Shown in pieces: positions 8,901 through 16,190 of a DNA stretch of 64,000 nucleotides. Positions within the stretch are counted from its first letter, which is position 1, and the number at the start of each line of letters is the position of its first letter. Source of the stretch: Candidatus Rifleibacteriota bacterium (lineage in GTDB: Bacteria; Muiribacteriota; Ozemobacteria; Ozemobacterales; Ozemobacteraceae); contig JADFXM010000009.1 of assembly GCA_015233565.1 (NCBI GenBank), forward strand, positions 110,698-174,697. The letters are read 5' to 3'. The notes under the pieces were generated by a model, which was not told the origin of the DNA, did no database searches, and was given only the letters and a program-made list of their open reading frames with translations. The position numbers and the translations under genes were made by a program.

Positions 8901-11555
8901 GGGATTGAAGTCAACGTGACTGGTCGCCCGGGAGGAATCTTTGTAAGGCTCGCAGAGCAAATATCAAACGAAGACAGAATTCTTTTTCAATCTGTTTCCC
9001 GCGCTATCATCATAGACAGTCGAGGCGGGTTGGCGGAGCAACTCTCGAGACGAACCGCAGCCGAAGTGACTTTACCACAACTTAATCCCACACGGTCGCA
9101 CTTTCCCGAATCAAAAGCGGTTGTTGCATTGCCTCGTCATGATCTGAACTTTTTCAATGGGATCGGAGGGTTTACTCCTGACGGAAAAGAATATGTCATT
9201 ACAACAGCTAAAGATCAGGTAACACCTGCGCCATGGGTGAACGTGCTGGCGAATCCGAACTTTGGGACCATCATCTCGGAAAGCGGTATAGCCTACACAT
9301 GGAGCGAAAATGCGCACGAGTTCCGCCTCAGTCCATGGAACAACGATCCGGTAGGCAATTCAAGCGGTGAAGCTTTTTACCTTCGTGATGAGGAACGCGG
9401 CCATTTGTGGTCGCCAATGCCGTTACCCTGTCAAGGAGAAATGCCTTACGTCACCCGTCATGGGTTTGGCTACAGCGTCTTCGAACATATGGAACGCGGC
9501 ATCCGCTCAGAAACCTGGACTTACGTTTCACTGGAGGCACCAGTCAAGTTCACCGTTCTCAAAGTCCGAAATGAGTCGGGGCGAAGCCGCCGGCTTTCTG
9601 TTACTGGCTATGTTGAATGGGTGCTCGGAGAGCAGCGACCAAAATGTGCCATGCATGTGATTACCAAGATCAACCCAACCAGCGGCGCGTTGTTTGCAGT
9701 GAACTCTTACAACCCTGAGTTTTCCAACCGAACCGCCTTTTTCGATGTGGATGATTCGACTCGAACAGTGAGCGGCGATCGAACTGAGTTTATCGGGCGC
9801 AACGGAACGCTCCGGAATCCGGCTGCTCTTAAGCGAATCAAGCTTTCCAACAAAGTCGGAGCAGCACTTGATCCCTGTGGCGCGATACAGGTTCAATTCG
9901 ATCTGGCAGAAGGCCAGGAACGTGAGATCGTATTCAGACTTGGCACAGGAAGAGATCAGGATGATGCAGTAAACTTGGTTTTTCGCTTCCGAGGTTCTAC
10001 AGCCGCACGAAATGAACTTGAAATGATTTGGCAATATTGGAAAACCACACACGGCGCAGTACAAGTGGAAACACCCGATATAGCAGTGAACATCATGGCT
10101 AATGGCTGGCTTTTATACCAGACTCTTGCCTGCCGATTCTGGGCACGAAGCGGTTATTATCAATCAGGAGGGGCATTTGGTTTCCGCGATCAGTTACAGG
10201 ATGCAATGGCACTCATTCACACCCAGCCGCTCCTCGTACGCAAACACATTCTCCTTTGCGCAACCCGCCAGTTTAAAGAGGGAGATGTTCAGCATTGGTG
10301 GCATCCTCCTTTCGGCAGGGGTGTACGCACACATTGTTCGGACGATTTTCTCTGGTTGGTTCTGGCAACCTGTCGTTACGTGCTGAGCACCGGAGATACG
10401 GGTGTGTTAAGGGAATCCTTAAACTTCCTGGAAGGCCGTCCGGTAAACGGCGACGAGGACTCCTATTTTGACCTGCCGACTAACTCAGTAGTCGTGGCAA
10501 GTTTGTATGATCACTGCGTCCGGGCAATTGTCAAAGGCCTGAATTTCGGTGAGCATGGTCTGCCGCTTATCGGTTCCGGCGATTGGAATGATGGAATGAA
10601 TCTCGTGGGAGAACACGGAAAGGGGGAAAGCGTTTGGCTAGCATTTTTCCTTTATGATGTGCTTAAGCAGTTCAGTGAGGTTGCTCGCAAGGCTCTCGAT
10701 TTACCCTTTGCCGAACGCTGCCTTCAGGAGGCAAACACACTGCGTGAAAATATCGAAAAGAATGGCTGGGACGGCGAGTGGTATCGTCGCGCATACTTCG
10801 ACGATGGAACTCCGCTTGGATCGGCAAGCAACCCGGAATGCTCTATTGATTCCATTGCTCAAAGCTGGTCCGTTCTTTCCGGTGCTGGAAGTGCAAAACG
10901 ATCACAAGCGGCGATGGAAGCCTTGGATAAACAACTTATTGACAGGGAACACTCACTTGTCCGGCTTCTTTATCCGCCTCTGGACAAATCAGAGTTAAAT
11001 CCAGGTTACATAAAAGGATATGTTCCGGGAGTAAGAGAGAACGGCGGGCAGTATACTCATGGAGCAATCTGGGCAACCATGGCGTTCGCTGCATTAGGCG
11101 ACCGCTCTCGCGCATGGAAACTACTCGCCATGATCAATCCAATAAATCATGCCAAGTCCATAGAAGAAGCCAATATTTATAAAGTCGAACCCTATGTCGT
11201 CGCTGCAGATGTCTACGGGTTGCCTCCTCATATAGGTCGCGGCGGCTGGACGTGGTATACAGGTTCTGCTGCATGGATGTACCGTTTGATTGTAGAATCA
11301 CTCTTTGGCCTAAAGCTGGATGTAGACAAACTTAAGATTTCACCGTGCCTCCCTGTAAAAGGTTGGGAAACAGTCAAGATTCACTACCGATATCGAGAGA
11401 CCTTCTATCACATCACTATAAGACAAATCCATGATTCTGGCAGCGATATGCAAATTGAAGTAGATGGGTTAGACCAACAAGAGAAAACAATCCCTCTTGT
11501 CAACGACCGTAAGGAACACAAAGTTGAGATACGAACATCAGCAACAACAACCTGA
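2943..11555 (+). CDS. ndvB: Cyclic beta-1,2-glucan synthase (GT84-GH94)
   Basis: The 2870-aa length matches NdvB/ChvB/Cgs proteins (about 2830-2870). These inner-membrane enzymes use UDP-glucose to build, cyclise and trim periplasmic beta-1,2-glucans. Order seen: a helical N-terminal region (1-380); paired membrane helices near 386-440; a GT84 glycosyltransferase domain with the metal/UDP motif DTDTG (606-610); more membrane helices near 800-840 and 920-965; a glucoamylase-like domain (SESGYN near 1417, GHHQGMSLLAL near 1512); two GH94 beta-sandwich halves (near 1600 and 2115); and a C-terminal GH94 (alpha/alpha)6 barrel with GDWNDG at 2546-2551, which carries the proposed general acid Asp. 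All key motifs are intact. The start is a GTG overlapped by a six-codon leader; an in-frame ATG at 2967 is the alternative. It stands alone as a transcription unit before a 500-base gap. Confidence 0.92.
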   Translation: MKLLSREQMSQHGRALADSHRVTNKRVPEQLLARLNANEGILVETCNLLVSAVKASHRISPAGEWLLDNFYLIKEQIRTAKKHLPKDFSRELPSLESGPSRGFPRVYDIALEAIAHCDGRVDQKSLSSFITAYQQVTALKLGELWAIPIMLRLALIENLRRVGARVAADRVDRNLACSWANKMTAIAEKDPKSLIMLIADMARSNPPLSSSFVAELARCLQGKGPALAMPLTWVEQSLFDSGLTIEQSVQSETQQQASDQVSISNSIGSLRLLGAIDWQEFVETKSVVEQVLREDPSGVYAKMDFATRDRYRHVVEKIAKNSALSEEEVTKGVIHLAREGAETTGSDDRSAHVGFYLIDKGLPQLEHLAQMRLSNSETLLRLTSRYSFFLYIGSTLSITAILTWILLTKAHADRIQSWLLTFMGVLLILCTHHLALALVNWLTTLLVTPHPLPRMDFSSGIPAEFRTLVVIPTMLTSANSIENLVEALEVRFLANRDDNLHFGLLTDLTDAPTENIPEDRPLLQLVQRKIEELNEKYRISKGDSFFLFHRPRLWNPQEQIWMGYERKRGKLADLNSFLRKDSKSRFSLVVGKTALLVNVKYVITLDTDTGLPRDSAWKSVATMAHPLNRPLYDKKTQQISEGYSILQPRVAVSLSGSNRSLYAKLYGSDPGVDPYTRVVSDIYQDVFGEGSFNGKGIYDVDAFDLALHGRFPENKILSHDLVEGCYARSGLLSDVLIYEEYPFRYAEDVNRRYRWIRGDWQIARWLLPHVPVLDGSYEKNHLSRLSRWKIFDNLRRSLVPMAFTELFLLSWTTFSSVLFWTLSVIGIFLVQSMVASVLEMYRKPLDVSLGQHLFASARSAGRNFTQAAFTLTCLPYEAYFSLDAIIRTTWRLLITQKGLLEWNPSGNPDRCTSLLGSYRTMWFAPCFALTAICQLALSRPGSLLFAWPILGLWFVSPAIAWWISQPFAPSEAQLNPDQALFLRKIARRTWAFFETFVGPEDNWLPPDNYQENRPVPIAHRTSPTNMGLSLLANLSAYDFGYIPAGQVIERTTNAIQTMQSLERYQGHFYNWYDTQSLKALPPLYISSVDSGNLAAHLLTLRSGFLTLPNHKILNPRIFEGLNDILGVFMETSTGGASSTILAGFKNELASAIASKPATLSAAWLCIEKLTASAKQMVGSLSINTESEERWWAEVMARQCRNALTELTFLAPWATLPGVPEKFNDFKVIGEIPTLSELSELDQKLPPAISHPQAAHATPEEVDWLIKLRNLISEASKRAQERIRGIEKLSRQLNEMAHMEYDFLYDKARHLLAIGYNVGESRRDSSFYDLLASEARLATFVAIAQGQLPQECWFSLGRLLTNVGGNPVLLSWDGSMFEYLMPILVMPKYENTLLDQTYKAAVDRQIDYGTRRGVPWGISESGYNMVDVHLNYQYRAFGIPSLGLKRGLAEELVIAPYASALALMVAPKPACLNLQRLFGLGFAGRYGFFEAIDYSPSRQTHGQSGAVVRSFMGHHQGMSLLALAYILLDCPMQQRFESDPIFQATALLLQERIPKATTFFSHTTELSDLHTTPTGLEAPVRTFSGPDTPIPEVQLLSNHRYHVMVTNSGGGYSRWKDIAVTRWREDTTTDNWGTFCYLRDIESGEFWSNTYQPTLKQPKIYEVIFSEGRAEFRRCENDIDMHTEIAVSPEDDIELRRITITNRSRRRRVIEMTSYAEVVLTPPAADEAHPAFSKLFVQSEILHKRQAILCSRRPRSKGEPVPWMFHLMAVHRAKTGEVSYETDRMRFIGRGNTLSLPQAMKSTAPLSGTDGSVLDPIVAIRYRVILEPGKNATIDMVCGLAETRDVALNLIEKYKDRRLADRVFDLAWTHSQAILQQLNITEADAQLYGRLAGSVIYANAAFRADPGILIKNNRGQSGLWGYSISGDLPIVLLQIKDPSNIKLVRQLVQAHAYWRLKGLVIDLVIWNEDHAGYRQLLQDQIMGLIAAGIEVNVTGRPGGIFVRLAEQISNEDRILFQSVSRAIIIDSRGGLAEQLSRRTAAEVTLPQLNPTRSHFPESKAVVALPRHDLNFFNGIGGFTPDGKEYVITTAKDQVTPAPWVNVLANPNFGTIISESGIAYTWSENAHEFRLSPWNNDPVGNSSGEAFYLRDEERGHLWSPMPLPCQGEMPYVTRHGFGYSVFEHMERGIRSETWTYVSLEAPVKFTVLKVRNESGRSRRLSVTGYVEWVLGEQRPKCAMHVITKINPTSGALFAVNSYNPEFSNRTAFFDVDDSTRTVSGDRTEFIGRNGTLRNPAALKRIKLSNKVGAALDPCGAIQVQFDLAEGQEREIVFRLGTGRDQDDAVNLVFRFRGSTAARNELEMIWQYWKTTHGAVQVETPDIAVNIMANGWLLYQTLACRFWARSGYYQSGGAFGFRDQLQDAMALIHTQPLLVRKHILLCATRQFKEGDVQHWWHPPFGRGVRTHCSDDFLWLVLATCRYVLSTGDTGVLRESLNFLEGRPVNGDEDSYFDLPTNSVVVASLYDHCVRAIVKGLNFGEHGLPLIGSGDWNDGMNLVGEHGKGESVWLAFFLYDVLKQFSEVARKALDLPFAERCLQEANTLRENIEKNGWDGEWYRRAYFDDGTPLGSASNPECSIDSIAQSWSVLSGAGSAKRSQAAMEALDKQLIDREHSLVRLLYPPLDKSELNPGYIKGYVPGVRENGGQYTHGAIWATMAFAALGDRSRAWKLLAMINPINHAKSIEEANIYKVEPYVVAADVYGLPPHIGRGGWTWYTGSAAWMYRLIVESLFGLKLDVDKLKISPCLPVKGWETVKIHYRYRETFYHITIRQIHDSGSDMQIEVDGLDQQEKTIPLVNDRKEHKVEIRTSATTT

Positions 11556-12067
11556 TCGCCATTTTTCTCCTTATTTTCTTATGGCCTTAAAACATTAATT
11601 TGAAAGGAAGGTATCATTTATCAGCTCAATCAGAAAATTCATTTTTTTTTATCTCTCTAGCATGTGCCAGATAATGTTTGTCCGAGAGTCGTGGTACATG
11701 CTGAAAGCGTTGCAAAATGAAAGTTTTCTCACTAAACTTTAAGTCTCTCAGCCAAGCGTCTTTTTAGGGAACTTTTTATTTAAATTTGCTGCTACTGTGT
11801 CTTTTTTTCTAGTAATATTACCCTTACAAGGTCTAACCAGGAGCACGCAGCAGTCAGTGAGTTAGCTGTATTATTGAATGCTTCTTGTTGTTGCCAATTT
11901 TTTTAATATAAGCTAATATATAATTGTGAAATGTGTGATTTATTTTTTCTTAAACTAGGATAAAGAGAAAGGAGTTGAGCAAAAGAACGATAATAATTAA
12001 AGATAAATATCAAATAAAAATTAACTAAAAAAGTAAAATAAAAAAAAAGTTAATTGAGAGGTGAATT
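11556..12067. other. Long AT-rich gap with one inverted repeat
   Basis: About 510 bases with no convincing gene. An imperfect inverted repeat (AGCATGTGCCA at 11659-11669 and TGGTACATGCT at 11692-11702, 10 of 11 pairs) could form a stem with a 22-base loop and may end transcription of the glucan synthase. The last 150 bases are almost pure A/T and include TATAAT-like strings that could serve the downstream kinase, but no -35 partner is convincing. Confidence 0.4.
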
Positions 12068-13996
12068 ATGAGAAAGAGAGAAGAAATCCCGATAATGGGC
12101 AATTTGCTCCTAGACCGGGCGGAAAACTGTTTGACTAGAAAATTTGGTATCACTAGTTCCTATCCAAGGGAAGAAACAAAAAAACTTCTGCATGAATTGA
12201 AAGTTCACCAAATCGAACTTGAAATTCAAAATGAGGAGCTTTGTCGGGCCCAGGAAGAGCTTGAAAAATCAAAAGCCAAATACTTTGACCTGTTTGACCA
12301 GGCTCCAGTAGGATATTTTACCCTCTCTGAAGAGGGACAAATCCTTGAAGCTAATGTCACAGCTGCACATCTTCTTGGAATTGAAAAACAAATGCTCGTA
12401 CAAAATCCTCTTTCCAGCTTTATAACCCCCGAGTCCCAGGATACGTTTTACTCGCACCGTAGAAGTGTGATTAAAAGGGGCACCCAGCAAAGCTGCGAAT
12501 TGCAACTCCAAAAAAAGAATGGTAATCCGTTCTATGTTCATCTTGAGAGTAAACCCATTTTTGACAGCCAAAAAAACATCAAACTTATTCGAACATCGGT
12601 CGTTGACATCCATGAAAAAAAACAAGCCACCGATGCCCTCAAGGAGACTGCACAACAAAATCAATTGCTTTTGAATTTACTTCCCCATCCGGCAATGCTA
12701 ATCGATGAAAATCGGAAAATTCTTGCAGCCAATCACTTAGCCCTGACGAGTGGTGCCAGAGTCGGCGGATATTGGTTATCTGAGACAAAGCGAAGAAAAA
12801 AACCTGCGAAGAAAAAGGAAAATTTTGAAATCCCTGGGAAACTGTTTTTCAGTGGAACCCAAAATCTTCCCGTTCAAGATGTCTCAATACTGCAGGAACA
12901 TTTGGAATATGCCTTCGTTGAAGGTTTATTTTCTATCAATGGCGGTGGGCAAACTCAAAGAAACTTGGTTACCATCGTTGAAGATTCCCATTCCGCAGTT
13001 ACCATCCTGGATTTAAATGGGAACATTAAAGCCTGGAACAAGATGGCAGAAAAGACATACGGGTATACGGCATCTGAAGCGCTGAAAATGTCGGTTTTTG
13101 ACATGGTTCCTCAACAACTGGAAGCGGAAACCCATACCCTGTTGGACGATACAAAAGCCGGAGTTTTGATACAACCTTTCGAAACAAGACGGGTTGCAAA
13201 AGATGGATGCATTGTGGATATTCGGTTAACAGTCACTAGATTAATCCAAAACGATAAAATTGTGGCCCTTGCGACCACTGAAAATGATATTACCGAATAT
13301 AACCGATGGTTGGCTTCCATAAAAGAATTGCCCCAACGCATCATCCTGGCGCAAGAAGAAGAACGCAGGCGCATTTCCCAGGAAATCCATTCGGATTTTG
13401 GCCAATCCTTAATGGCATTAAAGATGTTTGTTTGTATGTCGGCTTCCGATTTTATTAAAAGCAATATTCAGATGAAAATATTCTTTGAACAAGTAAAGAA
13501 TCAACTGAATCATATTATTGAGAAAGCCAGAGATTTATCCCATGAGTTAGCTCCCCCTAGTTTGAAATATATCGGGTTGGTGGAAGCCATAAAAAAGTTG
13601 GTTGAATCCATGAAATTCGATAAAAACCTGAAGATTCATTTCTTTCACAAAAACATGGGCGAAGCAAATTTTGAGGCCAAGGATATAATAATTTATCGAA
13701 TTGTCCAGGAAGCCTTGAATAACATTTTCAAACATGCCAAAGCCACTGATGTAAGGATAAAAGCCATCTGCCGCAATTCGATGTTTTCCCTGGAGATAAG
13801 CGATAACGGCACTGGTTTTACCTCTACTAAAACCCCCCGATCAAGGGGGTTAGGCCTGGATCTCATGAAAGAGCAAGCTGTGCTCCTTCACGGATCATTG
13901 AACATAGAGTCTCAAGAAGGAAAAGGAACTACAATTAAAATTGCAATGCCGGTCAAAGAGGGGAGAAAACAAACATGGAATGCAGAATCATCTTAG
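12068..13996 (+). CDS. Soluble PAS sensor histidine kinase, NarX/HisKA_3 type
   Basis: A 642-aa kinase without membrane helices. A short coiled coil (about 40-70) leads into a PAS domain (about 71-190, with QAPVGYFTLSEEG). A degenerate PAS-like stretch follows near 200-225, then a basic linker and a second clear PAS (about 300-415, with GNIKAWNKMAEKTYGYT). The HisKA_3 dimerisation helix carries the phospho-acceptor His441 in RRRISQEIHSDFGQ. The HATPase domain has N-box QEALNNIFKHA, DNGTGF and GLGLDLM. Kinases of this class phosphorylate NarL/FixJ regulators; the next gene is exactly that and overlaps its 3' end by 22 bases, so the two form a pair. A GAGAGGTG site precedes the ATG. The signal is unknown; location is cytoplasmic. 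Confidence 0.88.
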   Translation: MRKREEIPIMGNLLLDRAENCLTRKFGITSSYPREETKKLLHELKVHQIELEIQNEELCRAQEELEKSKAKYFDLFDQAPVGYFTLSEEGQILEANVTAAHLLGIEKQMLVQNPLSSFITPESQDTFYSHRRSVIKRGTQQSCELQLQKKNGNPFYVHLESKPIFDSQKNIKLIRTSVVDIHEKKQATDALKETAQQNQLLLNLLPHPAMLIDENRKILAANHLALTSGARVGGYWLSETKRRKKPAKKKENFEIPGKLFFSGTQNLPVQDVSILQEHLEYAFVEGLFSINGGGQTQRNLVTIVEDSHSAVTILDLNGNIKAWNKMAEKTYGYTASEALKMSVFDMVPQQLEAETHTLLDDTKAGVLIQPFETRRVAKDGCIVDIRLTVTRLIQNDKIVALATTENDITEYNRWLASIKELPQRIILAQEEERRRISQEIHSDFGQSLMALKMFVCMSASDFIKSNIQMKIFFEQVKNQLNHIIEKARDLSHELAPPSLKYIGLVEAIKKLVESMKFDKNLKIHFFHKNMGEANFEAKDIIIYRIVQEALNNIFKHAKATDVRIKAICRNSMFSLEISDNGTGFTSTKTPRSRGLGLDLMKEQAVLLHGSLNIESQEGKGTTIKIAMPVKEGRKQTWNAESS

Positions 13997-14616
13997 CCGA
14001 TGACCACAGTATTTTTCGGGAAGGTATGAAAAGCCTGTTGAGTAAAAATTCCGGACTGAAGATTGTCGGCGAGGTCAACAATGGAATGGAATTACTCGAG
14101 TTGTTAAAAACTGTTGAATGTGACTTGGCAATAGTAGATGTAGCAATGCCTGAAATGGATGGCTTAACAGCTCTTAAGGAATTGAAGAGCAAATACCCCG
14201 CAATCAAAGTCCTCATTGTATCAATGTTAAATGATTGCGCACATTTTGGGCATGCAAAATCCCTTGGCGCATCAGGCTACCTGGCTAAAGACGACACGGG
14301 TGAAGAGCTTATTCGAGCAATTGAAAGAATCCTCAGAGGAAAAATGTATGTTTCTCCGTCTGTCACCACATTGCTAGCTGAACGTCAGGTTCATAATATA
14401 GAGAATGAAAAATCTCCGTCAATTGAGATTTTAACGAAAAGAGAGAAACAAGTATTAGGTTTGATTGCCAGGGGATTAACCAACAAAAACATTGCCGCTG
14501 ATTTAATGATCAGCATTCATACCGTCGAAAATCATCGCGCTCATCTTCTGGAAAAATTAGCCACAAAAAATACCGCTTCATTAGTCAAATACGCGATCGA
14601 AAAAGGGTTACTCTAA
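13975..14616 (+). CDS. NarL/FixJ-family response regulator
   Basis: A 213-aa regulator. The receiver domain (about 3-120) has the acidic pair DD at 9-10, phospho-acceptor Asp55 in IVDVAMPEMDG and the Lys in GYLAKDD. The LuxR-type HTH (about 148-213) reads LTKREKQVLGLIARGLTNKNIA, shown here as an unbroken family hallmark, with IHTVENHRAHLLEKL as recognition helix. It overlaps the upstream HisKA_3 kinase and is almost surely its phosphorylation partner and a DNA-binding output. Target genes are not known; the downstream acetoin-type cluster is a candidate by position only. Confidence 0.9.
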   Translation: MECRIILADDHSIFREGMKSLLSKNSGLKIVGEVNNGMELLELLKTVECDLAIVDVAMPEMDGLTALKELKSKYPAIKVLIVSMLNDCAHFGHAKSLGASGYLAKDDTGEELIRAIERILRGKMYVSPSVTTLLAERQVHNIENEKSPSIEILTKREKQVLGLIARGLTNKNIAADLMISIHTVENHRAHLLEKLATKNTASLVKYAIEKGLL

Positions 14617-14693
14617 AAAGATAGTTTATAATCACCATTTTTTTCGTGGTTTCAGAGGATTTCAATTCCGCTAAAAATTGGCAATAATTGGTC

Positions 14694-15068
14694 ATGACGC
14701 GGAAGAATAAAATTCTCATTGTTGACGATCATGATGGATTCAGGAGAACCTTAAGAATATTTCTGGAATGGCAAAAGTTGGATCTTTGGGTTTTAGAAGC
14801 TAACTCAGAGAGAGCAGGAGTTCAGAAAGCCTTGAAAGAACAACCCGAAATTGTTCTTTTGGAACTTCGGCTTCCAAAAATGAACGGAATAAAAGCCTCC
14901 AAGCTCGTAAAAAAGGTATCACCAAATTCAAAAATCATCGTCGTGTCTGTGTTTGACACCGAAAATTTTCAGAAAAGATTTCTGGGAGAACATATTTCTG
15001 ATTTTATTGGAAAGAATGAATTTGACTTTCGACTTTTTCGGGTTCTCAGAAAGCATCTGAAAAATTAG
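14694..15068 (+). CDS. Single-domain receiver with Glu at the phosphorylation site
   Basis: Stand-alone CheY-like receiver of 124 aa counted from the ATG at 14694; a TTG two codons upstream is possible. The acidic cluster IVDDHD is present near residue 10, the conserved Ser (VVSVFD) and Lys (FIGKNEF) are present, but the phospho-acceptor strand reads IVLLELRLPKMNG: the expected Asp is Glu. In other receivers a D-to-E change can mimic phosphorylation or abolish it. There is no output domain. It lies 77 bases after the NarL-type regulator and 8 bases before the dehydrogenase remnant, so it may be in the same transcript. Its partner is unknown. Confidence 0.75.
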   Translation: MTRKNKILIVDDHDGFRRTLRIFLEWQKLDLWVLEANSERAGVQKALKEQPEIVLLELRLPKMNGIKASKLVKKVSPNSKIIVVSVFDTENFQKRFLGEHISDFIGKNEFDFRLFRVLRKHLKN

Positions 15069-15076
15069 GAGAAAGA

Positions 15077-15340
15077 ATGGCCAAATCGGCTGATGATGGA
15101 AGCAAAACAATCACTATGAAAGTCCTTGTCTATAAGAGGCCGAATTTCCTAACGTTGAAGGGCAAGCCCAAACCCACAATCATAAATTCTACTGATGCTG
15201 TTCTTCAGATCACAACAGACACAATTTGTGAAACGGGCTTGCACATTCTACCTGAAATAATAAAAGCATCTGACACTTTCGCGAATGCTGCAAAGAAGAA
15301 AACCTTGAAGGTAGTAATCAAGAACATGGGCATTCACTGA
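15077..15340 (+). pseudogene. Collapsed zinc alcohol dehydrogenase (two ends joined)
   Basis: An 87-aa frame joins what look like the two ends of a medium-chain zinc alcohol dehydrogenase of about 350 aa. Residues 14-60 match the N-terminus (MKVLVYKRPN, KPKPTI, TDAVLQITT, TICETGLHIL); the usual C-G-T-D-L-H-I-L has become C-E-T-G-L-H-I-L, losing catalytic-zinc context. Residues 63-83 match the C-terminus (ASDTFANAAKKKTLKVVIKN). The central zinc lobe and the Rossmann fold are missing, leaving the frame intact. A GGAG site precedes the ATG, and its TGA overlaps the ATG of the next gene (TGATG), so it may still be translated to couple the operon. The intact form was plausibly a butanediol/acetoin dehydrogenase, given the neighbours. 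Confidence 0.65.
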
Positions 15341-16167
15341 TGAGCCAATTTTCCAAGTTGAAAATTGAATCAACGGGGAATGGCCCGGTAAAACTTGGAT
15401 TTATCGGATCCGTAAGGGATGTCCTTGCAGCATATTTACCTAAAACACTCTCAAATAACACATTTTTTGCGAAAGACTACTTATACGGTTTCGAATTGGC
15501 TTCCACAATGGACAAATATTCACTTGGTGAGGCACTTCTCGTCAATGGAACCTGTTATTCCACTTCATCGGATAAAACTTCACCTGAATACAATAACGTG
15601 ATCCATGGCAGAGAGTTTTTAACCGGTGGGTTGTTTATTTTTCCCCATGGAGTTGAGCCAACCCATAAAGCCACTTTCAAGAGCAATGAATCCACACTAA
15701 CTCTTATGGATTTATATACAGAACTCTATGAAAAAATAAAAAAACCGGTTGCCTTTGCGGGAATTGGTGAATGTGCCAATTTCCATGCCACAGCAATTGG
15801 AAAACCACCTATCGATGGGAAAACCATTTTTGATCATAAGGAAGAATATTTCCCCAACCCGGAAATAAAAAAAAACAATGTGACAGTTTTTGTGACAGGC
15901 GCGCTAACCAACTATAACGATTCAGACCTGAGCGAGATAAACAAACAACTTGAGGTGGTTCTCTATAAAAACCCTTTTGATTCCGGCGCGATTCTTAGCA
16001 ATCATGCTCATGTGCTCACTCTAAACCAACCGATACGCAAGATTGAAGATATCAGTCCGGATCTGGTTGATGGGGCATTACACCTCTTAGCAGACGGAAC
16101 AAATTTCAGTTATCTTCAAGCAGATATTTACACAATAAGCTGCCTGGTTAATTACCAAAATGAATAG
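15340..16167 (+). CDS. Putative alpha-acetolactate-decarboxylase-like protein
   Basis: A 275-aa protein with no signal peptide. The N-terminal part (GFIGSVRDVLAAYLP, then LYGFELASTMDKYSLGEALLVNGTCYS) has the spacing of acetolactate decarboxylase-type folds, where a regulatory/structural segment is followed by D-G-x-x-Y. C-terminal histidines (NHAHVL, then ALHLLADGT) could be metal ligands, but the spacing differs from the canonical His-x-His then His arrangement. Position strongly suggests the role: it is translationally coupled to the dehydrogenase remnant and lies 23 bases before acetolactate synthase, the budA-budB order. I do not recognise the sequence with certainty; it could be a distinct enzyme family that replaced budA. 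Confidence 0.4.
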   Translation: MSQFSKLKIESTGNGPVKLGFIGSVRDVLAAYLPKTLSNNTFFAKDYLYGFELASTMDKYSLGEALLVNGTCYSTSSDKTSPEYNNVIHGREFLTGGLFIFPHGVEPTHKATFKSNESTLTLMDLYTELYEKIKKPVAFAGIGECANFHATAIGKPPIDGKTIFDHKEEYFPNPEIKKNNVTVFVTGALTNYNDSDLSEINKQLEVVLYKNPFDSGAILSNHAHVLTLNQPIRKIEDISPDLVDGALHLLADGTNFSYLQADIYTISCLVNYQNE

Positions 16168-16190
16168 GTGAAAGAAAAAGGAGATTTGAA

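Noticed and set aside
9528..10064. 178-codon open frame on the minus strand inside the glucan synthase gene
   Set aside because: Antisense to a conserved GH94 region; shows no motif of its own.
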